From Tribonema minus (Eukaryota; Sar; Xanthophyceae; Tribonematales; Tribonemataceae), in contig JAFCMP010000550.1 in the NCBI GenBank assembly GCA_017506865.1, positions 372,001-436,000 on the forward strand: 64,000 bases of DNA, in the 5' to 3' direction. Numbering within the stretch: position 1 is the stretch's first letter; each line of letters starts with the position of its first letter. Positions 1 through 12,429 of the stretch are shown in pieces. The translations under genes were made by a program, and so were the position numbers. The notes below the pieces were generated by a model that ran no database searches, was not told the origin of the DNA, and saw nothing but the letters and a program-made list of their open reading frames with translations.

Positions 1-179
1 TAGATGACTTAGACTTGTCAACGTGCCGGCGCTGCACGGCTGCGAGGGCGCATTCGTCGCCGCTGCATGCATGCATTGTGTGTAGCAATGAGTCCCACGC
101 GTGTGCTGTAGCTGGGTTTTCTGAATTCCCCACAATTTCGGTGCTGCCAGTGACGCATTGAAGTCTCAGCGCCGCGCCC

Positions 180-3100
180 ATGAGCTTTGCCTCGCTACAC
201 GTTCCCGACTCACTCTGGACCTGTGCACACTTCTTCTCTGCCTTCTCAGACTCTGAGTCACCGGAGACCGCCGAGTCACCGGAGAACATCCACGAGTCAC
301 CGCACGAGTCAGCGGCCGCCGCAGACGAGGTGCCCCAGTCCGTGGTCGCGGAGGTTCCCCAGTCCCACACCGTGCTTCTCCCGCAGAGCGTGCCTGCCTC
401 TCTGGAGCAGCCCACGGGCATGTTCCTGGGAAAGCGCGGCTGCTCCTGGGAGGCGGACGGGCAGGCCGCGCCAGGCGCCATGCGCGTGCGCAAGCGCTCG
501 AGAGGGTCGCTCGTGCCCATGCTCACCAAGGAGCGTGAGGTGAGAAAATGAAGTTATGTGAAGTGACGCTCCAATGCACTTGAAGTGAAGTATAGCCGTG
601 CGCAAGTGCTCCAGGGGGTCGCTCGTGCCCATGCTCACCCAGGGAGCGCGAGGTTGGGGCGCGGGTTTGAAGTTATGCGAAGTGGCGCTACAATGCATTT
701 GAAGTGAAGTACAGGGACTGCGGCGGTGGTATGTCAGTGTCGTGTGGTGCACACGGCTGCCAAGCTGCCCACGCCTTCGCGCGTGGCACTGCTGGGCGTT
801 CTGGTGTCCAGATGCCCAGGGAATAGCAGGCAGTAGGCATTTGGCAGCAGGGGTCCACGCCCACGCCTGCGGCGCTGTAGAGCGTGGTTCAATAACTTGA
901 AGTTCTTTGTGACAGGCACGCCTCTGCGAATACGCCTCCACATCGCACATGATGAGTGTTGGCTGAGAGCTGGGACAAGGCGCTTGGGCGCTCACCATGC
1001 ACTACGGTTCATCAAGCGTTTGCAACTTCATGCGGGGTCGCTGGTGCCAATGTGCAGATGCTCAGGTACAGACCCTGATCTGCCGCACTTGCATACCTGA
1101 ACCGCTCGTTCGCAAGCAGTTTCTGATGCCATGTGCTGTTGTTTCTGTTTCATTTCCCACCTGCAGGTGCGCTACGAGTGTTCGCTGTGCAAGGAGCACT
1201 ACACGGCCACCATGACCTGTAATCCATGGTGGTCGCTGGTGCGTCACATGTGCCCGAGGTGCAGCCACCAACAGGTGCGTTTATTCTTATGGCTATCACT
1301 GTGTGTCACATCCGTGTGTTTCAAAACTTAATTGTTTGTGTGCAAAGTATGCGTTGGGAGATGTCCCTGGGTGGGTACCAGTGTGATCAGAGTGCAATCA
1401 TCAGTCACTTGCTGCGGCCTTGACTTAGTCACCCGCAGTATTTGTGCTGGCCATGGTGAGGGCTTCCGTGCATGCAGTTGTCTTCACAACACCATGTGCC
1501 CCATTGCATGTTTTGTTGTGTACATACACAAAAGAAAAACATGCAACTGTATTCAGAGCCTTGCTAACGTAGCCTCACCCAGGCCGATGTGGTGCTACGC
1601 TCACGTCTTGTAGCCTTCCTCGAGTGTTACTGCTCCCGTTTGTGTTTTTCTTGGCTGCACTGAGATGCCACCGCCGTTTTACGCAGACTGATGACATTGT
1701 GACAGTTCATGACACCGCCGCCCAGCTTCAACTCTCACTCGTTCGACACCTATGGTGACGTGCCTCTGAACCTCACCTCTCTCTGTTTGTGGTGACGTTC
1801 CTCTGCAGGTGCCGCGCATCGACATCTCCCTGCCGGTCAACAGCGTCGATCATCATGCTCAGGTGGGCTGCCGAGCCTGTCATTTGTCAACACTTTGGAC
1901 TCGTTCCTGTGGCATCAATGCCGGAGCCTGCTCTGATGTTGACTGGGCATTTGGCTGGTGCATAGCTATAGACAGACAGGCCGGCGCGCCGATAGAACTT
2001 TGTGGCTGCCGATGCATGCACTTAAGAGAGCATCTATGTCGATGCATACATACACTAGCTCACTCAAGGTGCCGCGGCTTGCATGTGTCTAGCCTGGTAT
2101 CAATTTTCTTTGGAGGCTTTGAACAGTGATGCCCCAACAGTGCTGACTTCACATGGCGCACATGAGAGCAGCGCAATTTGACCTGCAGTGGCACTGCATG
2201 GGTGTCTCTGTGTTCTGTAGCAGGCACTCAGGGGGTGTCATCTTGACAGCTCGCCATTGCTGAGTGCTGCCTCGGTTATGCGCGAGCACTTCCCCACCAC
2301 AGTATAGCACCCAGTGCTTCATTGCCTTATCAGAGCTGTTCTGGCTTCTACTATGTGGCAGGTGCTCAGCGCGTGTGCCGACGACAGCGACGCCGAGGGC
2401 GACACGGACGATGGCGAGGACTCTGAGGACGAGGAGGAGGTAATTGATTGAAATTCACAAAGTTGAATCATGCGTTTGACTTTGTAAAAAAAAGACTGGC
2501 TTCAGGGTGGCAGAGCATGAAGAACGAAGACAAGACCCGCTTGTGTGTCATGGGAGGTCGCAGCGCCAATCAGTCAGGCACGAAAGATAAGGGCAAAGAG
2601 CATGAATGGCTACCCTTTGGTGCATTGCGTGTGGCACGGTCATGTTTGCAAAGCATTCAGCTTCAAGGTCTGTGCTTCTTGCTAGATGCACGCATGGAGC
2701 GGAACACGCCGTTTGGTGCCAGTCAGAGTTGAAGTGTAGGATGCTTCTTGCGCAACGTGATGGTCCAATGCCACGTCAGCGTGATCTTCACATGTACACT
2801 GCCTCTTCACCAAAAGCACACCCTCGCCGTGCTGTTGCAGGATGACCTTGGGGAGGGGCCTCAGCTGGAGGCCGGGCAGGCCGCCAAGCTGCTAGTCCTC
2901 ATGGGGCACGCCAGGGACTGCCCAGGCCAACACGCAGACCCCAGGCATGCCGAGGTGAGCGGCAGCGCAGGGCAGTGTGCATGATGGCTCTCAGTATGGC
3001 CGAGAGCAATGACATCAAGCTTCTGGTGCTACGGGCCACTGCAGTGATTTCTTACCCAGGCCAGCTCGCAGACCTGATGACTGAGGACGTGCGTGAGCCA

Positions 3101-4673
3101 CTCTTGCCTGACTTGAAGTAATGCGGTACTGGTAATGAGGTCGCCAATGCGCATATGCGTGCACTCTGTGCCGTTGGCGTGGAGCGATGGACAGACATCA
3201 TGTGAGACATGGGGTGTCTTGAGGTAGAGTGTTGAAGAGAATAGTCTTCTCTTTACCTTTGCGTACCGTCCTTTTGAAAGGCTAGCATACGGCATTGGTA
3301 GACCACATTGTCGCTCTTCTTTTTCATCCAGTGCGCTGGCAGGCACAACTTACTGCCTTCACAAGAACTATGGATGGCGGGCTGCGCTGTTCTCGAAGTG
3401 AGCGTGACGCGGCTTTATTGATGATGATGATGATCATCCATCGCATCTGTTACGTGTTGAAATGGATGAACTTCAGCAGGCGCCTGCAGTCGCTGTGACG
3501 TGCGCTTGATGGCCAACGGACACTGCTTGTGCCGTTGTGCTCTTGTGTTTGCAATCAGGTCTGCCGCAGCACCAAGTTCCTCATGCTGCACATCAGGGAC
3601 TGCAATGGCTTTGCCCCGCCCTCAGGTACAGCTTTTGCCACTTGAGCACCGTGACATAGTTGACGTATATGTGTGTTTCAGCTTACAAAGCAGAATGGAC
3701 ATTTTACAGTCTGTTGCATGGGCCTGCATGTGCTCCGAGTCATTGTGTCATGTACCACGAGTGTAGATGGTGCACCTGTAACGGCCACAACATTGACTTC
3801 GTGCGTTACATGATTGCGAGTTTTGTGGTAGCTGAAGTGCCGCCACACTGCGCATGCCAGGTACTTGAAGTACTCACGCACCCATACAGCATGCGCAGGT
3901 TCGAGCTCTTGCATCACCTGACGTCTATCTCTGCCACAACATGACGCACAGGCATATTTTTGCATGCACTGTCATCGCATCGGCTCAAAAGCAGTCGTAC
4001 CGCTAACTGCAGAATCAGACTCCATGCTGGCGCACCCCCCCCCCCCCCGGTCATGCTGGGGGTAACCCCCCCCAGTCAAGCCCCCCCGCCCCCCCCCCCT
4101 TCCCGCTCCTCATGTCGCTCCCCCCTCTCTGATGCCCCGTCAGGCATCGCCGGCGAGCGGCGCCAGCCATGCGCGCACCCCTGGTGCAAGCCCTGCAGGA
4201 ACCTGCTGTACCACCTGGTCAAGTGCCCCGCCCCCTCGGGCTGCGCCATCTGCAACCCCCTGGACCTGCCCGAGCCGCTCAAGCAGCTGCGCGTGCTCAA
4301 CGAGAGCATACGCTGCGCGGTGCGCTGCGGCAGCGCTCAGCCTACTGTGGCAGCAGCGGCGGCGGCGGCGGCGCAGGAGCACAGCGCCGCCTGCCTCCAC
4401 CAACACCACCTTGACCACTACGCTGCGTCACAGCTGCAGCAGCAGCAGGCGCTCGCATACCAGCAGGCGTCGTACGCGCATACGTACGCGCCGCCGGCGC
4501 CGCCGCAGGACGCAGCTGTTGGTCAGCAGCAGCAGCAGCAGCAGCTGGTCAAGCAGGAGCTGGAGCTGGAGCTGCAGCAGCAGCAGTGGACGCTGGCGCC
4601 GTCGTGCGGCCAGGCCGCTACGCTGGGCGAGCCCACCGCTACAGCGCCCGCCCCCGCCTCCGCCGGCTACTAA
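180..4673 (+). CDS. TAZ-type zinc-finger protein with N-terminal zinc ribbon, 7 exons
   Basis: Exons read as 180-539, 1167-1274, 1809-1862, 2362-2439, 2841-2954, 3559-3625 and 4144-4673, all with GT-AG introns and matching phases, giving about 437 residues. Exon 2 encodes a zinc ribbon (CSLC, then CPRC) with NPWWSLVRH between. Exon 3 encodes VPRIDISLPVNSV and exon 4 a very acidic linker. Exons 5-7 encode a TAZ-like finger: GHARDC, HIRDC, then CAHPWCKPC, LLYHLVKC and CAIC, the spacing of CBP/p300 TAZ domains. The tail is rich in Ala and Gln and ends in GY. TAZ domains bind activation domains of transcription factors, so a nuclear regulatory role is inferred from the family. I recall the ribbon-PRIDIS-TAZ order from protist proteins but could not check it. 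The ATG at 180 is the first in frame; the basic stretch RVRKRSR near residue 103 could be a nuclear localisation signal. No acetyltransferase domain is present. Confidence 0.82.
486..714 (+). repeat. Tandem duplication of exon 1 end plus 5' splice site (TAZ gene)
   Basis: Two copies of about 112 bp lie at 486-597 and 598-714. The first spans the last 54 bases of exon 1, the donor and the start of intron 1. The second, wholly intronic, repeats the exon end (gtcgctcgtgcccatgctca in both) and a decayed donor (gaggttgggg instead of gaggtgagaa), followed by the same gaagttatg and cacttgaagtgaagta blocks. Confidence 0.85.
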
Positions 4674-5305
4674 GAGAGCGCGCAGCATCAGCAGCAGCGG
4701 CGGCGTCTCATCCCGTGTCCAGCAACATACCAACACCAGCAGCAGCAGCGGCGACCGTCGTTTCGGCGGCCGCGGCTGTGTCGACAAGCCCACCCTGGGC
4801 AGCAGCGTCGGGCCGCAAGCCCGGCGCTCGCATTAACCGCGGAGGAGAAGGAGAGAAGAGCGACCCTCGGAGCGTTTTACTCTAACCTTATCGTCTTCTA
4901 CCCTACCTACCCCCCCCCCCCCCCCCCCCCAACTTAATCAGCGCTTCAGCAGCAGCGCGCTATGGGCTACAGCGAGGGCTATTCACCCTCACCCTAGGCC
5001 AGGCCAACAGCGGCGCCGGCAGCGCCGTCGCAGTGGGGGTACATGCGTACATACCCCTGCTGAGCCGTGCGCACGGCGCCAGCACACCGTCCCACGGATG
5101 GAGGCAGAGACTGGAGAGCGATGCCTACAGTCTCGAATTTCCTCTGGTCTTTGTCTACCTCCGTGACACAGTTATCTACACCTGGCATTCCGCTGCATTC
5201 AGGAATGGCTCAGCAGCAAGAAACAGCAACTTGCATTTGCAGCATTTTTCTCAGGCTAGCAGGGCCCCTCCCCCCCTCCCCTCCCAACCATATGGGTGGG
5301 GGAGT
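4674..5305. other. 3' flank of the TAZ gene; no gene seen
   Basis: This stretch follows the TAA stop and is probably 3' untranslated sequence. It holds a run of about 20 C at 4911-4930 and GC-rich CAG-like sequence. No second open frame shows family similarity. I see no clear polyadenylation signal. Confidence 0.5.
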
Positions 5306-8300
5306 GGGGGGGTGCAATGTCTTGCGTGCCCGCCTTGTTCGGCGGGTACCGCCTTTTTGTACCAGTAGAGTAATTGTTGTTCGCAACTGGGGGGTGGTCG
5401 AAGGGGGTTTCAGTTGTAGTGTTAGTGCCCGTGCAGGTCTCACATGAAAAAAAAAACGAGAGTCGTGATAGCGGTCCCACACTGTCCCAGTCAAATGCGC
5501 GCGCACGCTTCGTAAGTACCCCCGGAAGCTCATGTATTCGACTATACCATATACGGGCTGTAGGTGGGGATTCAGGATTCCAGTTTCAGATCTGCCAGGG
5601 TTCTGCTCATAAGATAACATAAGTGTGTGGGTGGGTGCGGTAACACCGAGCTGACATGCTTTTCGGGGGCCGATGCGCGCCACTGCCACATCTGTCACAA
5701 TGCGCGGCCTCCCGTTTCACTGGTGCGTGCTACGCCTGCCTTTAGACACTTATAGCTAGTGACCATACATGAGACTACAGGGCTAGGGGACATGAATGTG
5801 TCGGCTATCGCTGCTGCTGCTGTGCACTGCTGTTCACATGTCTGCTCTGTATGGGCTTGAAGCTTTGAGGTTCTACATTGTGTGGCGTGTAGTATCACAT
5901 TGTGTGAATGCTTCTGGAACAGACTGCTGCGACTGTTTGGCCATCTTGATGATCTGGTTTGAAATACTGCACGACATGTGCACAACACACAGCGCCTCTT
6001 GGGGTTAAAGTAGGAATGCTTGCTCCTCTGAGGCCCGTGCTCAGGCTGTAGAAATGCCCATTGCTGATGACTCAACTCTCGTCACACAATGACGCAGTAT
6101 GCACTGCTTACACACCACACACGAGCCCCACCATACCAACTACAGACTGGTTGGTGGCCAGTGATGGTTGCACCACACGAGAGCTGACTGTTTTGTTGCC
6201 GCACAGACAAAGCCCCCAGTACCACGCGGACCCCATCCCAAACATACAATGGGGGCCCCGAACTGGGATCTTTGGAGCTCGTTTTGAGGCGTGGGAGGCA
6301 CTGGTTGCCAGGCACTGGCACTAGAATATATCACTCTGAGTCACTCAACCCCACCACGTTCAGATTACTCGAGTCGACAGGGCCACCGACTCCATTCTGA
6401 CTCCATCCCAGAGATAGCGCACTCCTTGGTAATTTGACAAGGGAGTGCGCTGGACGAAAGAAAGCAACATATGACCCTTACCATGTGACAAATGGCACCA
6501 TTGCTGGCAAGGGACTTTGGCAACATTTGCCTACATCAAGAGAGGAGGGTTAGGGTTAGGTTGCTGCAGACAACTAGCCGAAGCGTTGATGTTCCTCCAA
6601 TATGGACAGCTATGCTGCTGGGGTAGGGGAGACGCATTGGCCCAGCATGACAACGGCCGTGATCTTGGGCCTGTCTGCCATTCATCCAGGATCATTCGAA
6701 TGGCTGGAACACGCAGAGTTCAAGGGGCGCCTTCACATTGTACTCTGAAAGCGGGAGGAAAACAAACGTGCTACGTGGTGCAAGACTTGCTCAGCGTCCT
6801 GTCTTGATCATCACAGCCATTGCGTTCATGATAGGATTGAATTTGATTGATGACGTCATCACAGACATCCGTGTGCACACGACGTGTGCCAAAATTGTTT
6901 GCTTTCAGGTGTGTCATCAGCTTTGCGGGGACAGGCAAATTCAGCACACCAATGTCATGCAAACTTATGCAGACGTACCGCGGGCTGCATATGTCATGAA
7001 GCTGGGACAGGCTGAGTGTTGACTATATGACCGCCGCAAAAGCTACTTGCGCAAACGTCACCCAAGCAACAAGCAAAGCACTGTGTCACGAGAATCTCAT
7101 GTCACACACACAGCACAAGCAAGTTCAGCACCAGCGCAACACAGGAAGAACCTCATCTGCAAAGCAGCGCACAGTGATGCGTTGGTTTGCTATTGGCAAC
7201 CAGCTGTGCATGTATATTGTACCCACAACTGTCACCTGCAAAGCATGCGTACCAGTATACTTGAGCGCCACGTTTGTGTTTAACATTGCCAGGCTCTTTT
7301 GCTCAATGCATATATTGAGAACAACTCGTGGTGTGCTGCTGCCAGTAGGCACTGTGTTGAATGATGAAGCCCGCAGCTTTGCTGGTGGGAATGTGTATGA
7401 AAGAGCCATCCGCACAAAGCGCAGGCCAAAACTATCAATAAATCGCAACAGAGCCCCATGTGGCAGTAGACCCATGTCTCTAAAGTGGCCAAGGCCAACA
7501 CCCAGTCATGTCGAACACTAGAAAATTGTGCAGTGCAGGCCCCTCAGTCTAGAAGCAGAAAAGCAGCGCCCGCAAACGGCCCACCCCCTCTCCTGTGTGT
7601 TGCTCTGCCTTGCAGTGACCGCACCTAGGTGACGGGCTGCTTCGAAGTCTCATTCTAGGAAGCCCCCCATGCCAGTAACAACCTCTACATCCAGGGCTGT
7701 CAAATGGAGCTGGCAGCGTGCCACGTGTGGCGGCGGCAGCAAAGACCCCCTACAGCAGCTGCCTCAGGCCGAGGCCGTTGAGAGCGTTCAGGAGGTCAGT
7801 GATCTGAGACAGGGAGAAGCCCCCTAGGCTGAGGCTACCACCACCGAGCAGGCCACACAGCACATCGCCCAGAAGGCCCACCTGACCGGTCACATCCTGC
7901 GTAACACCAGGAACGGGGGGGGGGGGGGGTGCACGTGTTGAAAGTTGACCAGCCTGAGGTTGTAGGATCGCCGAGATGACGACTCAAGTAGCGACTAAGG
8001 AGCGAGCTGGCTAGTTGCTTTTTGCCGTAAAGGGTAGATTACTGGAGAATCACTACTAAACATCGGAGGCTGTAGGGCGCAGCGGTGTGCGACATTGAGG
8101 CAGGCTGCCAGGTCGCGTGGCACACTTCACTGAGTGGCAAGTGGCTTCTATTACACTGGCATAAAAGTTACATCACAACAAATCACCAGATGTAAAACTG
8201 TCAGTGACTTGCTTGTCCATTGCCATTGATGGTGGTGGCAGCTAGTAGGTCGTGGAAGATCTCCGCAGCAACTTACTTCCTCAAGCAATTGTTTCCAAGC

Positions 8301-8685
8301 AATTTGCGCTGGCTCGCGGTTCCTCATACTACAGGTGATGCTAAGTCATCTGCCAGCATGATTACACTCAAGGCATCGCAAATTGTCTTATGTCGATACC
8401 GCATTAGACTCTGCATATGGTGTAAGGATGCACAAAAGAAGGGCCAAGGCTGCACCCTATCGGCCACATGCAATTGGATGGGTCAAGATGCCATATCTTA
8501 GCCTTCAGTTGCGGTCAGAGGGTACAAACTCAGCAGCTGCTGACCCTCAGGTTGCTGCAAAACTTCCGCCGCGCAGCAAGGTTTAGGGGTTCTGCCATCA
8601 TCTACTAGATTCAATTTGGTGAAACAGACTGTTTTGCCAGCACATTACCTGCTTGCAGTGCAGTGTGTCGGACTGTGAGCATCTC
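5306..8685. repeat. 3.38 kb segmental duplication, copy 1 (probable source)
   Basis: This segment recurs about 8.39 kb downstream at 13695-17076 with roughly 99 % identity by eye; only scattered substitutions and 1-base indels were seen. Copy 1 begins at a seven-G run and ends at catctc. It has no flanking direct repeat and contains the terminal exon (7750-7896) of the secreted-protein gene in its natural place, so it is the likely donor. The rest (5.3-7.7 kb) has no convincing gene: the 164-codon frame at 7027-7521 lacks any recognisable family. A G-run sits near 7915-7929 and a short hairpin at 6416-6452. Confidence 0.93.
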
Positions 8686-10626
8686 TACAAGTTCAACAAG
8701 TTGATGATGTCATCAACGCCACGGTGTCAAGCATTGAGCACTGAAGCCTGATCACCGGTGCAAATGAGTGGACCTCCTGCAAGCGACACTGCTAGCTGTC
8801 AATGCCCACCGGGTGTTGAGTGGCATAAGCTCAAGCTTGACCCTGACGGGCAAACCAATCGTGCTCAACCAGCAAGCCGACGGACGGGGCAAGACCGAAT
8901 GACACTGTCACCTTTTAAACCATGTACAGTACAAATCGCGAATCAAGATCACGAGTCACCAAGTCAGGCTTGCGACGAAACTGGCACACCTCAACACTGT
9001 GCGGCCTTCAATCATTAGTCACCGAGTCAGGCTCACGGCTCTGGCGCCACTCACCACTATGAGGCCCTGGGGCAGCGTGATGACAAGGCCCAGCACGTTG
9101 ATCTCCGTGGCGCCAATGAGGACGTTGACGAGGTCGCAGGGGGGCAGGGCCAGGCCGCGCGCAGCGTCGCCAGCGGCAAGCTGAGCATCATCGACTGCTG
9201 CCAGGCGGCGGCCGCCCGGGTTGAGAGCCTCGACGGGCAGCGTGCACTTGCCCTTGAGGCCCAGCGCCTCGCACTGGCCGGACATGGTGAGGGTGTTGCC
9301 GTCCGCGGCCGCAAAGGGCTTGGAGGGTTGAGGCGTAAATTTGAACTGGTTGTCGCCGACGTCGGAGACCTGCAATGCGGGTGAGGGGGGGCGTGAGGGT
9401 ATGTGTGTTGGTGTTGTGATGACTGTCAAGGCTACTGCACTGCAGTCAGGCGTGAGTGCACGGCGGACCTGGCTGCGATGCGACTTTGTGCATCTGCAGC
9501 GCGGGGCGTGGACCGCAAAGGAAATGGACGTGTGCAGCTGTCACGCGTGCACACATGCAATTCATCGGAAGAATCACATTAATTGATTCCAAGCATCTTG
9601 GTCTCAAGCACCATATACTTTCAAATGCGCGCAATCTTGTGACCAATCAGCATTCCTCACGCCATCTGGGCGTGCAGCACCGAAATCAGCAACAGCAGAC
9701 CTGCTTGAAAAGCGCACAACGTGCTACATTTTTACTGTCAGAATGTACTTTTTATTAATTCTCGCTCAGTATGTACTTGGCTCCTCTTAGTGAGCTTACT
9801 GCTGCAGCAGCAAGGCAGATAGAGCCCCAACACCATGCGTACGTCTGAGCTAGTGATGTACAGCAAAGGTTTGTTATCATTGGAGTACTCCGTATATAAT
9901 TTCTGAACACTGAACATGAAGCATCTGCAGGCCCCTCTTAACTCCCACAAGCACATGACCGCGCCAGTACGAAGTAAGAGACGGCTATGCGCCATACTAA
10001 GAGTCGTGTTCCATGCAAGATTTGCGTAGACGTGGCGCACGGTACGGCACACGCATCGGTGCCTGTGTTGACGGCGGCAAAGCGATCTTGCTGACACGCA
10101 AAGCCGCGCCCCGCACACGCAGCTTCAAGCCAAAGCCGAAACCCAACGGCACTGTCGGAGGTCGAATGCCCACCAAAGAAAAACATGTCGGAACGCCGAA
10201 AGTAATTCGCCAAGGTAATTGGAGCTGGCAGTGCAAGCAAACGAGTAGACCATGGATCTGCAGATCCTCGTTCAGGGGCGAGAGCCCCTCAGGACTACCG
10301 CGAGCAAATGTGACGCCGTTGTTGCTTCTGTTTCGCAGTGGATGTTCGAACATCGAAGTAAACCTGAAACCGGCGCACCGGGAATGAATAAACGGATCCT
10401 GTGCTGTTCTGCACTTGATGTAGGCCAGTATCGAAGCGCAGACAAGCCTTTGGTTCGCGATTGTCTGCATCCTCGAGTGTGCCATATACCTATCAATTAT
10501 TCACCAGTTCGATCCGCGCAAACCAACCTGGAAGTCGCCTGTCGCGGGCAGGTACTTGGCAGCCGAAGACGCAAGGCACACGACGAGGACGGTGATGATC
10601 TTGAACATGATGGCGTTGATGGTCAT
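7750..10626 (-). CDS. Small secreted protein, 3 exons, 186 residues
   Basis: Exons are 10528-10626, 9055-9369 and 7750-7896, all phase 0 with GT-AG introns. Exon 1 begins with an ATG and encodes a signal peptide: residues IITVLVVCLASSAA form the hydrophobic core with cleavage probably after SSAA. Exon 2 includes GDNQFKFTP, SGQCEALGLKGKC and INVLGLVITLPQG. Exon 3 reads DVTGQVGLLGDVLCGLLGG and ends in LRQLL. The pattern of LGL-type strands followed by LLGDVLCGLLG and a short leucine-rich helix recalls a widespread family of small secreted proteins known mainly from bacteria, which I remember only as uncharacterised; function is unknown. Cysteines in CEALGLKGKC, LPPC and DVLC could pair. The last exon lies inside the duplicated 3.38 kb segment. 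Confidence 0.75.
9744..9769 (-). repeat. Truncated 3' end of LINE-like element
   Basis: A 26-bp block is identical to 20035-20060, the end of the LINE-like element downstream. It lies in intron 1 of the secreted-protein gene. On the minus strand it contains AATAAAAAGTA, resembling a polyadenylation signal. Confidence 0.5.
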
Positions 10627-12039
10627 CGTGTGAATCTGCTGTCGCGGTTGTTGGCAGGAGTGATTGCCAGCTCGCTGCATTTTGAGGTCCCCCCTCAGAG
10701 GGGTTCCTGCAGTTTTCAGTTGAAGTTGAAGTTTTGAAAGTCATAACTAAAAACAATGACCTGAGATGCAGCCCTACACTCGACTCGGCTTCGTCTACAG
10801 CGCACAGAGTGTGAGGAGAGGGTGCATGTGAACATCGCTTGGCTGAGAAAGTCTGACCCCAGGTAGTGTGCGCCTTGTGGTACAGTTTGGAAGTGTTGTC
10901 TTACCAATTGGAGGAGTCTGAGGAGATTTTTACCAGAGACGGAGCAATGGTGAAGTAGTGGACAGTCACAATGGACTCTGAGCTCAGGGCTGCTGGGTGC
11001 TTCGCTTCCGAAGCAATGCCATGCTCTCAAATTCAAATCAGTGGCAAACTTGCTCAGTCAGCTGATTGCTTATGTCAGCTGAACGGCGCATGCATGCACA
11101 CTTCAGGCCCTGCCTTGTCGCAGGGGCTTCTGCCAACATGCACATTAGTGTGTTCAGCTTGCTACCAGAATTGACGCGTATACCTAGTGTCAAAGTGTCG
11201 CAATGCGCAGCAACGATCACTTCTCAACGTCCCTTCATGGCGTGTCCATCTAACTGTCCCCTTTAGAGACGGTCCTCCATATGAGTCATTACATGCAAAC
11301 AGTACGCCATGTAGTTGCGATTATTAATTCTCGCTTAAGCCGCATCTAAGGCCCAGATGACTGACGGCAGCTGATAACCAGAAACGACATGATACTGTGG
11401 CAATTCGAAAGTGTCTCTGAGCACTGAAGCTCACTTCAACTAAATGCCATCGCCAAATGGCATCTTCCACCCACTACATGCATGCTTTAAATATTTTTTT
11501 GTTGACTTGTCGTCTCAGAAGGAACTTGTGCATGCACTTCTAATATGATCGTGAACCTCTTCTGCGCTATTGGAATCACTGGGGCTTGAGTTTACTTGAG
11601 GGTCATATAATCAGCTTGCTGGCGAATGTGGTGATGGTGCCTGTCAGTGATTGCCACAAATCTTGATCATCAGGTTGCACGCCGTCAAGGGCACTTGTGC
11701 AGTACTTGGTAAAAGGCCAACTGTTGCGTGGCACTCAGTGACGTGCGTGAAGTGACAGTGCACTGTCACTCTGCACAAGATGGCGGCTCTGACTGGCATC
11801 GCTGTGCACGTGTGCCTCCCTGTCCGCCTTGTGTATCAAGGCATTGGGCTGATATGTGCATGCAATCACGTACATGGTCTTTCAAATCGCTGCCACAACT
11901 TGAGCGATGGCTGTCCAGGAACATACCCCCTCAAACAGCATTTACACAACTGACGTGAATTTTGTAACAGTGGAGCAGCAGCAGCAGTGAGAGGTCAATA
12001 TTTATAAAAAGAGGCTGGCTGCCGCATTGGATATCGGTG
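10627..12039. other. Intergenic stretch between secreted-protein and Crinkler-type genes
   Basis: No gene is seen. It must hold the promoter of the secreted-protein gene and the 3' region of the Crinkler-type gene, both on the minus strand. No TATA-like element could be identified with confidence. A fragment of the LINE-like element lies at 11320-11475. Confidence 0.5.
11320..11475 (-). mobile_element. 5'-truncated copy of LINE-like element (3' end)
   Basis: The stretch aligns with 20043-20175: shared blocks are ttattaattctcgct, aaggcccagatga, then diverged sequence ending in gccaaatggcatct. Only the 3' flank and the last few codons of the element's frame remain. The copy is clearly older and more diverged than the one at 20.1 kb. 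Confidence 0.65.
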
Positions 12040-12429
12040 TCAATCATTCATGTTTTTCTCACTTTGCAGCTTGATAGCTTGCAGTTCTTGCTTGCAAAAC
12101 TCATCACCATTGCCCCTGATCACCACCTCTTGAACTATTGAACCCTTGTTCCACACCACTGCACTTGCGTAGTCGGCAGCCACCATTACTGAGTTCAAGT
12201 TTGGATGTTCCGCTCTCGAGGTACGAGGCCGGTCAATCTTTGTGGGAGCGATAAAGTCAATGACAATGAAATCCTTCATTGACTTATCCTCCATCATGTC
12301 CCTGTACCTGCCGCCTTCCTCAAAACGCTTGTAGTGCTCGTCAACACATTTGCTATCGCAGAGGATCTCCAGCCCGGCCGAGAAGGGTTCACCTATGAAG
12401 AAGTCCAGCAAGCCGTTTCCCTTCGCATA
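12040..12429 (-). CDS. Last exon of Crinkler-type gene: nuclease-like domain
   Basis: Acceptor ATGTCGCAG precedes TATGCG at 12429; the frame runs 129 codons to the stop. GLEILCDSK, then CVDEHYKRFEEGGRY, then DFIVIDF match the conserved C-terminal core of RHS/Crinkler proteins, although the usual LRDG has become LCDS and the DFR motif reads DFI. It follows the SPDYGE end of the previous exon in phase 0, across a 5 kb intron that contains the 3.38 kb duplication. Confidence 0.78.
   Translation of the reverse strand, partial: YAKGNGLLDFFIGEPFSAGLEILCDSKCVDEHYKRFEEGGRYRDMMEDKSMKDFIVIDFIAPTKIDRPRTSRAEHPNLNSVMVAADYASAVVWNKGSIVQEVVIRGNGDEFCKQELQAIKLQSEKNMND

Noticed and set aside
4132-4836. A long Ser/Arg-rich frame over the TAZ exon
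   Set aside because: It is an out-of-frame reading of the CAG-rich last exon; the TAZ motifs lie in the other frame.
7027-7521. A 164-codon frame present in both duplication copies
   Set aside because: The copies are too young for conservation to mean selection, and the product shows no motif or coding bias.
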